The position numbers were made by a program, and so were the translations under genes. Source: Lycium barbarum (lineage: Eukaryota > Streptophyta > Magnoliopsida > Solanales > Solanaceae). Taken from it: a DNA stretch of 64,000 nt. This document shows positions 53,430-64,000 of this stretch, piece by piece. Position 1 is the stretch's first letter; each line of letters starts with the position of its first letter. Below the pieces are notes generated by a model. It searched no databases, was not told the origin of the DNA, and saw only the letters and a list, made by a program, of their open reading frames with translations. The DNA lies in NCBI RefSeq assembly GCF_019175385.1, contig NC_083341.1:92158321-92222320 (forward strand), in the 5' to 3' direction.

Positions 53430-56069
53430 TGTCACGACCCAGCTAGGGGTCGCGACGAGTACCCGGGGCTAACCACCGAGCATCGCTCGTTCTACTACTC
53501 ATCATGCTCATTAACTACTCTTTTATCGATTTTATACTCAAATCATAGGAAAGTCATCTTTCATTTGTAAACATAAATAGTTTCATATACTTAAGGCCTT
53601 TAGGCTAACAAAATAATATAGACAATTATACCATAGCGACCTTATTAGACCACATAACCCACACTAAGTATCTACGAGCCTCTAAGGAAGTACAAAACGC
53701 ATAGACGGGACAGGACCCCGTCGAGCCCAACATATACAAATATACACAAAAGAGTAATCAAGCACCTCCGGAACAAGGGAGTGCTTTCAATCGGCTGACA
53801 GCTACTACGAATCTGGGTCGAGCTCTCCTCCCTGTCTACCTGTGGGCATGAACACAGCGTCCAAAGAAAACAGACGTTATTACGAATATTGTACTGAGTA
53901 TGCAAGACAAGAATGAAATAAATATAATAGGAGGATCGTGAGCCATGACAGAAAGACATAGCCTGCAAGAGTGTCATAAGCAAATACATTTTGTACATAT
54001 ATCATATTTTACATAATCATGGTACATATATCATCACATCACATATCTCGTCACATTACATATCTCATCACATCACATATCTTGTCACATCACATATCTC
54101 ATCGTTATCCCGCGTCCAGGTAACCATCATATGCCACCCACTAGTGGTGATCATGCCCGACCCTCTAGGCTCGGTGTAACATCACAGCCTGCCTTAGCGG
54201 TGACATGCTCGGCCATCTAGGCGCGGTGGAACCATATGCAGCCCGCCTTAGCAGTGACATGCCCGGCCATCTAGGCACGGTGGAATCTCATCGTCACATA
54301 ATCAATCATTACCCATCACTATTACACATCTCATGAACGTATCACAATCTTATCATAGCTTGGCATATTCATACATAACATAGGCATATTATAAGTTAGC
54401 ATTATTTATCATCTTATAAGCATACCATGACTTAAGTCATTTCACATTTAGCATTAGGGGAATACATTAGACTTTGAAGACAACCATGGCTATGTCGGGG
54501 TGACGTAACGTTGTGAGCCCCCAATTATATTATGAACATTTATGAGTACCTTGCCTCACCTTGAAGGAAATAGTGCATAGGGTGAGTGTTAACACTAATG
54601 ACATCATCAGCGTTATGGGATCATCATATCATGAACTATCGAATCTCTATGCTTTAACTCATTATCATCACTATTGTGCTCGTATGTAAGTTAGTATATT
54701 TAAGGACTCATAAGCTACATCATATAGGAAGGATCATGGGAAACTTGAAAGATTCATGCCTTTGAAGGAAGGGATAAGCCTTACATACCTTTGACGTTTA
54801 ACTAAGCTATCGCTTGCGTGTTCACGTTCTACCTTCAAGAGAATTTATATCGTCATTAGCTAAGTAATTATAAGAATGGGCTTTCTAAAGCTAGGGAAAA
54901 TTAGGAAGCAACTCCTTTGTTTACAGTACTTTTCCCATGTTCTATATCAACTCCCAAACGCTCACAACAACATTCACAATATTGCAATCAACAATCATCA
55001 TTCATATACATTGACCACAATCCACCATTTCTCTTCAATTTCTCCACATTTATGGTTATATCTTACTATCGCGTTTTCTCATGTATCACACTTATTCCAT
55101 GGCCTAAATATCATGTATAACGTATTCACAATCACAACACCCCAACATTTTATGATTCAATCCGACTACCATCCAAACATGACACTATTCACTCATTAAT
55201 GACCCATTTCCTATGTCTTTCTACAATTCAAGTATCTTAACCTTCCAATACCTTAAACAACATGGTTTAGTCATGAAAATTACCTTAGATGATGGTTGAA
55301 CAAGTCTTGAGTGGAGTTTCTCCTCTAGCACCAAAACCCTACTTCACTTCCTTTGGGTTTTCTTGAGAGAGATGAACTTTACTTAGGTTTCATACACTTT
55401 ATCTCATGGATTTGGTGTTATTGATCATGGATTTCCTTTAGTTTTCTTGTAATGAAGAGTAGAGAGCATTCTAGAGGTTTCTAGAGAGAAATATTGTGGA
55501 GATGAAATGAATTGAATGAGCTTAGGTCTCCCTTTAATGACTTAAAATCTAATCCGGAATGAACAGTGACTGAAGTGCACAGTGGTCGTAAACCCAGTTT
55601 ACGGTCCGTATTCCAGTTTACGGGACGTATATCATGGTCATATTTAAGCATATCAAAACCAGAAAGGTATGTTGAGGATCATGGGGATTTACGATCACGG
55701 TTTACGGGTCGTATTTCAATTTACGATCCGTATTCCAAGTCGTATTTAACCATTTAAACATTTGACAGAAAGTTGAAGTTTTGTGAGTTGAAATACGAAA
55801 TGGTGGTTTACGGGTCGTATACCACTTTACGGTCCATATTTCACTTTACGGTCGTCTGGGCCAATGTGCAAATCAAATCTGCGACTTCCAAGTCTTCAAA
55901 ACCTATAATTTAGTCATTGTGGAGCATAACCTATCTCTTGTTCCCATTGCCGTTGAAATCTTACTTAAGGTTGCCAAACTTCGTTCCCTTCTCCTTAAAA
56001 TATCATATACCCGTATTCTCCGTTAGTCTATTCGTGGTACGTTCATGGGGATATTTCCGAGGTGTAACA
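53430..56069 (-). repeat. Element C 3' LTR
   Basis: It is 2640 bp from TGTCACGACCCAGCTAGG to GGTGTAACA. Near 54150-54290 it has one more GACATGC...GGCCATCTAGG..CGGTGG unit than the 5' LTR. Palindromes lie at 55585-55850. The hairpin motif near 53872-53896 is changed: CGTTATTACG replaces CGTCAGTACG. Confidence 0.92.
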
Positions 56070-56084
56070 CTCTCCCCCCTTTTG
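56070..56084 (-). promoter_or_regulatory. Element C polypurine tract
   Basis: The minus strand reads CAAAAGGGGGGAGAG, directly before the 3' LTR. Confidence 0.88.
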
Positions 56085-56287
56085 GAACATTCGTCCTCGA
56101 ATGTTAAACACTCGGGATTCTACGAAAATTTCGCCAGAGTTTCCCCTGTAATTTGGCACTACCATCCTGTCACAACAACCCATAATATCATCACCTCACA
56201 GGGCTACATCACAATATCAGCATATCTATGGCCACACACGACCAAAAGCATAAGGATACAACATACATACCTTATATTATTGGCGTT

Positions 56288-57794
56288 TCATCTTGGGTCT
56301 CCTCTGGGGGTTGGAATAAATGCAGGACTTTCTGCTTCCCAAGTCATTTCTTCCTGATTGTTGTTTCGCCATAAGACTTTGACTGATGCCACCTCTTTAT
56401 TTCGAAGTCTTCGCACTTGCCTGTCTAGAATAGCAATAGGCACTTCTTCATAGGTTAGATTTTCTGTTACTTGCACATCATCTATCGGGACAATCTTTGA
56501 GGGATCTCCAATACACTTGCGGAGCATCGGAATGTGGAAAACTGGGTGGACTGATTCAAGCTCCGAAGGCAAATCCAAGTCATAGGCTACATGACCCACT
56601 TTGCGGATAATTCTATAAGGTCCAATGTAGCTAGGACTTAGCTTCCCTTTCTTACCAAATCTCATCACCCCTTTCATTGGCGATACTTTCAAAAATACCC
56701 AATAATCAACTTGAAATTCCAAGTCTCGTAGGCGATTGTCAGCATAAGACTTTTGGCGACTTTGGGCTGTCAACAATCGATCTCAGATCACCTTAACTTT
56801 TTCCACCGCCTGCTGAATCAATTCAGGGCCTACTAGCTGTGCTTCCCCTATTTCGAACCATCCAATTGGGGATCTACATTTTCTTCCATACAAAGCTTCA
56901 TAAGGAGTCATTTGAATGCTAGAATGATAGCTATTGTTGTATGCGAATTCGATTAGCATATCTTCCAAGGTCTAAATAGTACGCTCGGCTTGTCCGTCGG
57001 TCTGCGGATGAAACGTCGTGCTAAGCTTCACTTGAGTGCCTAGATCTTCTTGGAAGGACTTCCAAAACTTGGCTGTAAACTGTGCTCCTCTATCTGTAAT
57101 AATAGATAATGGAATACCATGAAGTCGCACAATTTCCTTGAGATATAACCTCGCATAATCTTTTGCTGAGCAGGTAGTTCTAACCGGAAGAAAATGAGCT
57201 GCCTTTGTTAATCTATCCACAATCACCCATATAGAATCATACCTGCCTCTAGAACGAGGTAATCCCACAATAAAATCCATGTTAATCACTTCCCATTTCC
57301 AAGTAGGGATTTCCATTGCTTGTAATAGGCCTCCTGGCTTCTGATGTTCAACTTTTACCTGCTGACAATTTGGACACTGCTACAAATTCTGCTATGTTTC
57401 TCTTCATGCCATCCCACCAATACATTATCTTGAGATCATGATACATTTTGGTTGCACCTGGGTGAATAGAATATCGAGAACAATGTGTTTCTTCTAGAAT
57501 TCGTTGGCGCAATTCTGCTACATTCGGCACACATAGCCTGCCTCGGTATCTAAGAATTCCATCCATTGAGATTTCAAATGAAGACTTCTCTTTTCCATGA
57601 GATGTGTCCCTGTAACGACTCAATTGGGGATCTTCATATTGCCGTTCTTTCACTTCCATATCCAAGGACGAAGTTGTGGGATCATTAATGCCAATCCCTG
57701 CAGTACCTGAATAAATCACACTCACTCCAAGATTAGCTAGTTGGCAGAGCTCATGAACCATCTCTTTCTTTTTGGAAGGGACTTCACATAAACT
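56288..57794 (-). pseudogene. Element C integrase with chromodomain-like tail
   Basis: The zinc finger begins [19 protein letters not shown], but a two-base loss near 57377 shifts the frame before its CPNC part. The core resumes with INMDFIVGLPRSRGRYDS, IITDRGAQFTAKFWKSF and QAERTI-stop-TLEDM; the stop near 56969 is at a Gln codon. Then 17 codons present in A and B (between EDML and IEFAYNN) are missing, an in-frame 51-bp deletion near 56955. The tail has SPSYIGPYRIIRKVG, AILDRQVRRLRNKEVASVKV and WRNNNQEEMTWEAE, ending in an altered C-terminus. Confidence 0.9.
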
Positions 57795-58379
57795 GCCCAT
57801 TGATCGGCGGCTGAGCGCATCAGCTACTGCATTTGCTTTTCCGGGGTGGTACAGAATGTTCACATCATAATCTTTTAACAATTCTAACCACCGCCTCTGC
57901 CGCAGATTCAATTCCTTTTGCTTGAAAATATACTGAAGACTTTTGTGATCTGTATAGATATCAACATGCACACTATACAAATAATGCCTCCATATTTTTA
58001 AGGCATGAATAATTGCAGCCTATTCGAGATCATGAGTTGGATAATTCCTTTCATGTTTCCGTAATTGTCTCGAAGCATATGCAATAACCTTCCCATGTTG
58101 CATCAATACGCATCCTAATCCGACACCGGAAGCGTCACAATATACCACATAGCCATCTGACCATTCTGGAAGTGTTAAAACTAGAGCTGAGGTCAATCTG
58201 CCTTTCAACTCTTGGAAACTACGCTCACAAGCGTCATTCCACTGAAATTTAGCTGACTTCTGGGTTAGATTCGTCAATGGGGCTGAAATAGATGAGAAGC
58301 CCTCTATGAATCTCCTATAATAGCCTGCCAAACCTAGAAAACTACGAACTTCTGTAGGCGTCGTAGGCCTTGGCTAAGT
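57795..58379 (-). pseudogene. Element C RT connection and RNase H
   Basis: RNase H motifs are [39 protein letters not shown] and ADALSRRS. A stop near 58022 replaces a Leu between the second and third motif. The connection [18 protein letters not shown] precedes it in the same frame. It is one frame away from the RT part because of the one-base loss near 58410. Confidence 0.88.
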
Positions 58380-59670
58380 CTTCACAGCTTCAATTTTCTG
58401 AGTGTCGACTGAATGCCATCATCTGAAATAACATGGCCCAGAAATGTCACAGAATTTATCCAAAACTCGCACTTTGAAAATTTCGCATACAATTCTCGGG
58501 CTCGAAGAATGCCAAGAACAATTCGCAAATGATCTGCATGTTCTGATTCCATGCGAGAATACACCAGAATATCATCAATAAATACTATCATGAATAAGTC
58601 CAAGAGAGGCTTGAATACATTGTTCATCAAATTCATAAACACGGCCGGAGCATTAGTCAACCCAAACGACATCACTCGGAATTCATAGTGACCATATCTC
58701 GTTCTGAAGGCCGTCTTGGGAATATCCGCTTCTCTAACTCTCACCTGATGGTAACCCGATCTCAAATCTATTTTAGAAAACCACTTAGCACCTTGCAATT
58801 GATCGAATAAGTCATCAATCCTTGGAAGAGGATATTTGTTCTTTATCGTTACTTTATTCAATTGCCTGTAGTCGATACACATACGTAGAGATCCGTCTTT
58901 CTTTCTTACAAACAAAACCGGTGCTCCCCACGGTGATGAACTGGGTCTAATAAACCCTTTTTCGAGCAAATCTTTCAACTGCGCCTTTAACTCCTTCAAT
59001 TCCGCCGGAGCCATTCGGTACAGAGGAATAGAAATAGGATTGGTGTCCGGCAACACCTCAATGGCGAAGTCAATCTCTCTTTCTGGAGGAAGACCAGGAA
59101 GTTCATCTGGAAATACATCCGAGAATTCATTCACTACTGGAACAGATTCGAAAGTTGGTGGCTTTGCCTCGGTGTCATGGACCCGAACTAAATGATAAAT
59201 ATAGCCTTTGGCTATCATCTTTATTGCCTTAAGGTAGGAAATAAACCTACCCTTTGGGGATGCTGCATTACCTTTCCATTGAAGCACGGGCTCTCTAGGA
59301 AATTGGAATCGAACCACAGTCAATCGACAATCAACGTTAGCATAACACAACGCCAACCAATCCATGCCCATAATTACATCGAAATCTATCATTTCTAACT
59401 CAATCAAATTAGCTGTGGTCTGGCGATCACGTATCGAAACTACACAATTTTTATACACTTGTCTTGCTATCACGGGATCACCAACCGGAGTAGATACCTC
59501 GAATGGTTTGATTGGCTCAGGTTTCACCGCAATACAACCAGCAACATATGGAGTAATATAAGAGAATGTAGAACCCAGATCTATCAATGCATACACATCA
59601 CGGGAGAATATAGACAATATAGTTGTAACCACATTCGGAGAAGACTTGAGATCCTGTCATCCAGCTAAAG
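58380..59670 (-). pseudogene. Element C protease and reverse transcriptase
   Basis: This is the longest open Pol segment in the window (about 416 codons). The protease has [13 protein letters not shown]; Leu replaces the Pro of DPGS in the active-site loop. [19 protein letters not shown] follows. RT is complete through [52 protein letters not shown] and [16 protein letters not shown] with the catalytic DD. One base is missing after HVISDDGI near 58410, so the frame runs off before the connection domain. Upstream stops near 59660 cut it from gag. Confidence 0.9.
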
Positions 59671-60996
59671 CACAAACACGGGGCTGAGTAGCACCTAAAG
59701 TAGATGCTGCCCCTCTGCCTCTACCTCGACCTGCTGACATCTGCGGAGTCTACCCTACCGAGCGTATTGATGAAGAAACAGCTGCTGAGCCTGTGGGCCC
59801 AACCCCACCTCTACCATACCGCGAGGGACAATTTCGCATCAAATGCCTAGTCTGTCCGTAAATATAACAAGCGTCTGTGTCTTGGCGACATGGCCTGAGT
59901 GTAGTTTCCGGCACCGGCTACATCGTGGAACTGGTGGTCTCCTCTGACTGTAATCACCCCCAAACTAAGAACCCAAAGCTCTCGAACTCTGACCCTATCC
60001 TGAAGGAAAAGAGCGATCAAATCCCCTATCCGCGAATCGTGGAGGCACACTAGTCACTGACTGACCTGAATGTCGGGAATAGGTCTGCCTCGATCCCCCT
60101 CTATAATCACTGCCTGTGCCCATAGATCTAGCCCTTTTGCTTTGTCTTCTATCACTGTCGCGACCACCCCTTTGTGGTTGTTGTCGTCCCTCTAAGTTCT
60201 GGGCATGGGCTTGTATTCGGGAAATATCCATCCCTTCTTGCAAAGAGGCCGTCAAGCAGTCCTTGAACAAATGTGGCCCCAAGCCACTCACAAATCTAAG
60301 TACACGATCCCCCATGTCGGCCACCATAGTCGGGGCATATCTCGCCAAGGAATTAAATTGCATGCTATACTCTCGGGCACTCATATTTCCTTGCCTCAGA
60401 TGTAGAAATCTATCCGCTCTAGCTCGGCAGACCTCGGGTGGAAAATAGTGACTAATAAATGCATCCACGAATTCTTGCCAAATCGGAGGAGGCACATTCT
60501 CTCCTCTTGATAATACCTAGATGTTGTACCATAAAACTGCCACATCCAGGAGTCTATAGGATGCCAACTCCACAGATTCAGTTTCGGAGGCATGGACAAT
60601 CTTCAATGTCCTTAACATCTCATCTATGAAACTTTGCGGGTCTTCATCCGGCTTTGACCCGAATAATTCCAGAGTATTTAGACTCATAAAATCACGGGCA
60701 TTGGTGCTTGCTGCCCGATCACTTGGGCCCGCATTTTGTCGTTGTGCCTGTGCGGCAACCAATTGTGTCAATAGATGTATGGCCTCGGTCATTTGTTGAC
60801 CCGAAGCAACCGGTGGAGGGATTGGAGCTGGAGGTCCCCCTTGCTTTTCCCCATTAGGCGGGGTAGAAGAAGTATTAGACAAGGCCTCATTATGTAATTC
60901 GCCTTCTTCTATATTCATCGGAGGCTCTCTTTCAACCTGCCCCTTTGTCATAGTCTTGCCCTTCTGGGCGGCTGTAGCCTTCCCCTTTGGCGGCAT
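59671..60996 (-). pseudogene. Element C GAG
   Basis: ATG at 60996-60994 (MPPKGKATAAQKGK). The domain shows ARDFMSLNTLELFGSKPDED, SVELASYRLLDVAVLWY and FNSLARYAPTMVADMGD. A stop lies near 60519 and a frameshift before the zinc knuckle, at about 59995. The knuckle reads CYIYGQTRHLMRNC, with Tyr for the second Cys as in element B. GAG here is 1.3 kb, like that of B and of the gag-only element, so there is no large deletion as in A. Confidence 0.88.
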
Positions 60997-61185
60997 TCTG
61001 AAATCATAACACACTATTACGAAAGGTAAAATCTTATACGCGGCTCTATCGCACGATCTCATGAGAAGAAAGATGGTCATGTTTCCTAAATGCCCTGTAG
61101 CCTCTTGTTTATTGATGTGGTGCGCAACACACCATAAACAAGACTCTACAAGACACGGCTCGTAGACACTTCCTAGGACTGAACT

Positions 61186-61197
61186 GCTCTGATACCA
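61186..61197 (-). promoter_or_regulatory. Element C primer-binding site
   Basis: The minus strand reads TGGTATCAGAGC, a perfect initiator tRNA-Met complement, four bases inside the 5' LTR. Confidence 0.92.
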
Positions 61198-61201
61198 CTT
61201 T

Positions 61202-63799
61202 TGTCACGACCCAGCTAGGGGCCGCGATGGGTACTCGGGGCTAACCACCGAGCACCGCTCGTTCTACTACTCATCATGCTCATTAACTACTCTTTTATCG
61301 ATTTTATACTCAAATCATAGGAAAGTCATCTTTCATTTGTAAACATAAATAGTTTCACATACATAAGCCCTTTAGGCTAAAAAAATAATATATACAATTA
61401 TACCATAGCGACCTTATTAGACCACATAACCCATACTGAGTATCTACGAGCCTCTAAGGAAGTACAAAACGCATAGACGGGACAGGACCCCGTCGAGCCT
61501 AACATACACAAATATATACAAAAGAGTAATCAAGCACCTCCGGAACAAAGGAGTGCTTTCAATCGGCTGACAGCTACTACGAATTTAGGTCGAGCTCTCA
61601 TCCCTGTCTACCTGTGGGCATGAACACAGCGTCCAAAGAAAACGGACGTCATTACGAACATTGTACTGAGTATGCAAGACAAGAATGAAATAAATATAAT
61701 AGGAGGATCGTGAGCCATGAGAGAAAGACATAGCCTACAAGAGTGTCATAAGAAAATACATTTTGTACATATATCATATTTTACATAATCATGGTACATA
61801 TGTCATCACATCACATATCTCGTCACATTACATATCTCATCACATCACATATCTTGTCACATCACATATCTTGTCACATCACATAACTCATCGTTATTCC
61901 ACGTCCGGGTAACCATCATATGCCGCCCACTAGTGGTGATCATGCCTGGTCATCTAGGTGCGGTGGAACCATATGCAGCTCGCCTTAGCGGTGACATGCC
62001 CCGCCATCTAGGCACGGTGGAATCTCATCGTCACATAATCAATCATTACCCATCACTATTACACATCTCATGAATGTATCACAATCTTATTATAGCTTGG
62101 CATATTCATACATAACATAGGCATATTATAAGTTAGCATTATTGATCATCATATAAACACACCATGACTTAAGTCATTTCACATTTAGCATTAGGGGTAT
62201 ACATTAGACTTTGAAGACAACCATGGCTATGTCGGGGTGACGTAAGGTCGTGAGCCCCCGATTATATTATGAACATTTATGAGTAGCTTGCCTCACCTTG
62301 AACGAAATAGTGCATAAGGTGAGTGTTAACAATAATGACATCATCAGCGTTATGGGATCATCATATCATGAACTATCGAATCTCTATGCTTTAACTCATT
62401 ATCATCACTATTGTGCTCGTATGTAAGTTAGTATATTTAAGGACTCATAAGCTCCATCATGTAGGAGGATCATGGAAAACTTGAAAGATTCATGCCTTTG
62501 AAGGAAGGGATAAGCCTTACATACCTTTGACGTTTAACTAAGCTATCGCTTGCGTGTTCTCCTTTAATGCACACGTTCTACCTTCAAGAGAATTTATATC
62601 GTCATTAGCTAAGCAATTATAAGTACGGGATTTCTAAAGCTATGGAAAATTAGCCAGCACCTCCTTTGTTTTCACTTCTTTTCCCATGTTCTATATCAAC
62701 TCCCAAACGCTCACAACAACATTCACAATATTGCAATCAACAATCATCATTCATATACATTGACCACAATCCACCATTTCTCTTCAATTTCTCCACATTT
62801 ATGGTTATAGCTTACTATCACATTTTCTAATTTATCACACTTATTCCATGGCCTAAATATCATATATAACGTATTCACAATCACAACAACCCAACATTTT
62901 ATGATTCAATCCGACTACCATCCAAACATGACACTATTCACTCATTAATGACCCATTTCCTATGTCTTTCTACAATTCAAGTATCTTAACCTTCCAATAA
63001 CTTAAACAACAAGGTTTAGTCATGAAACTTACCTTAGATGATGGTTGAACAAGTCTTGAGTGGAGATTCTCCTCTAGCACCAAAACCCTACTTCACTTCC
63101 TTTGGGTTTTCTTGAGAGAGATGAACTTTAATTAGGTTTCATACACTTTATTTCATGGATTTGGTGTTATTGATCATGGATTTCCTTTGGTTTTGTTGTG
63201 ATGAAAATTAGAGAGCATTATAGAGGTTTCTAGAGAGAAATATCGTGGAGATGAAATGAATTGAATGAGCTTAGGTCTCCTTTTAATGACTTAAAATCTA
63301 ATCCGTAATGAACAGTGACTGAAGTGCACAGTGGTCGTAAACCCAGTTTTCGGGCCATATATCGTGGTCGTATTTAAGCATATCAAAACCAGAAAGGTAT
63401 GTTGAGGATCATGGGGATTTACGATCATGGTTTACGGGCCATATTTCAATTTACGGTCCGTATTCCAAGTCGTATTTAACCATTTAAACATTTGACAGAA
63501 AGTTGAAGTTTTGTGTGTGGAAATACGACATGGTGGTTTACGGGCCGTATACCACTTTATAGTCCGTATTTCACTTTACGGTCGACTGGGCCAAAGTGCA
63601 AATCAAATCTGCGACTTCCAAGTCTTCAAAACCTATACTTTAGTCATTGTGGAGCATAACCTATATCTTGTTCCCATTGCCTTTGAAATCTTACTTAAGG
63701 TCGTCAAACGTCATTCCCTTCTCCTTAAAACATCATATACCTGTATTCTCCATTAGTCTATTCGTGGTACGTTCACGGGGAAATTTCTGAGGTGTAACA
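61202..63799 (-). repeat. Element C 5' LTR
   Basis: It is 2598 bp. It differs from the 3' LTR by scattered substitutions and by lacking one GGCCATCTAGG..CGGTGG unit near 61950. Palindromes lie at 63345-63585 and the hairpin motif at 61645-61668. Confidence 0.92.
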
Positions 63800-64000
63800 G
63801 GTATGGTAGGAATGAGTAGCAAGAACTCGGGGTGTTAACCCTCATTTAGTAAACTGTCTTACGAATAAGAAGAGTTTCTTGATATCTTAATTTCAACTAT
63901 GTTATATTTGGGAAAATCATAAAGAGAAATACTTTCTAACTATCGGGAAATGTTGGGAAGTCAAATAGAGATTAAGTGCATACCTTACAACAATCCTTTA
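63800..64000 (+). repeat. Older LTR-like repeat, right piece
   Basis: It begins with the second GGTAT copy of element C's target duplication and continues the repeat of 53279-53429. No coding frame; it runs off the end of the window. Confidence 0.5.

Larger units (their letters stand above)
53430..63799 (-). mobile_element. Element C: Tekay-type Ty3/gypsy chromovirus, defective
   Basis: This is a complete insertion with a perfect target duplication GGTAT (53425-53429 and 63800-63804). Minus-strand order: 5' LTR 61202-63799, primer-binding site, gag from 60996, protease/RT, RNase H, integrase with chromodomain tail to 56288, polypurine tract, 3' LTR 53430-56069. It is the best-preserved Pol of the three, since protease to RT is open for over 400 codons. 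Frameshifts in gag, at the end of RT and in the integrase zinc finger make it non-autonomous. Confidence 0.94.

Noticed and set aside
53991..54179. Ser/His-rich plus-strand frame
   Set aside because: It arises from the CATCACATATCTCGTCACAT repeats of the LTR, which also occur in the partner LTR near 61800-61890.

Overview
The window is plant nuclear DNA made almost wholly of nested LTR retrotransposons. I find no host gene, tRNA or intact rRNA gene. The coding remnants are Ty3/gypsy: chromoviruses that look like the Tekay/Del clade (GAG, protease, reverse transcriptase, RNase H, integrase, C-terminal chromodomain-like tail) and one Athila-like element with a long post-integrase region. LTR ends of the type TGTTACA...GTCGTGACA and the overall repeat style suggest a eudicot, plausibly Solanaceae; the organism is inference.

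Layout. 1-2039: decayed LTR-element debris, including a chromodomain relic (380-590, minus). 2040-24567: one plus-oriented solo LTR (target duplication CCAAC) split by two later insertions: element A (3473-13229, minus, autonomous-type Tekay, TSD ATGAA) and a gag-only element (13746-23757, minus, TSD CCGGG). 24573-25635: decayed LTR. 25636 to about 40316: an Athila-like element on the minus strand (3' LTR 25636-29677, long 3' region with an env-position ORF relic, then integrase, RNase H and RT fragments in rightward order), itself carrying solo LTRs at 25989-28441, 30787-33280 (less certain) and 36020-37609. 40317-41032, 53279-53429 and 63800-64000 are pieces of one older repeat, interrupted by element B (41033-53278, plus, Tekay) and element C (53430-63799, minus, Tekay, TSD GGTAT). 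Element B's 5' LTR contains another solo LTR (43069-45373, TSD CCTAT).

Function. Elements A, B and C have every pol domain recognisable but are dead: A and C by frameshifts, deletions and stops, B by 15 in-frame stops without a frameshift over 4.2 kb. The one intact large reading frame is the gag-only element's 490-codon GAG (18835-20307). With LTRs, primer-binding site and polypurine tract present, it looks like a non-autonomous element that would need pol from relatives such as A, B or C. Its region downstream of gag carries a 41-bp minisatellite and a segment resembling the 3' half of 5S rRNA, with box A and box C at the canonical spacing. The LTRs share palindrome clusters upstream of the TATA region and a conserved hairpin motif.
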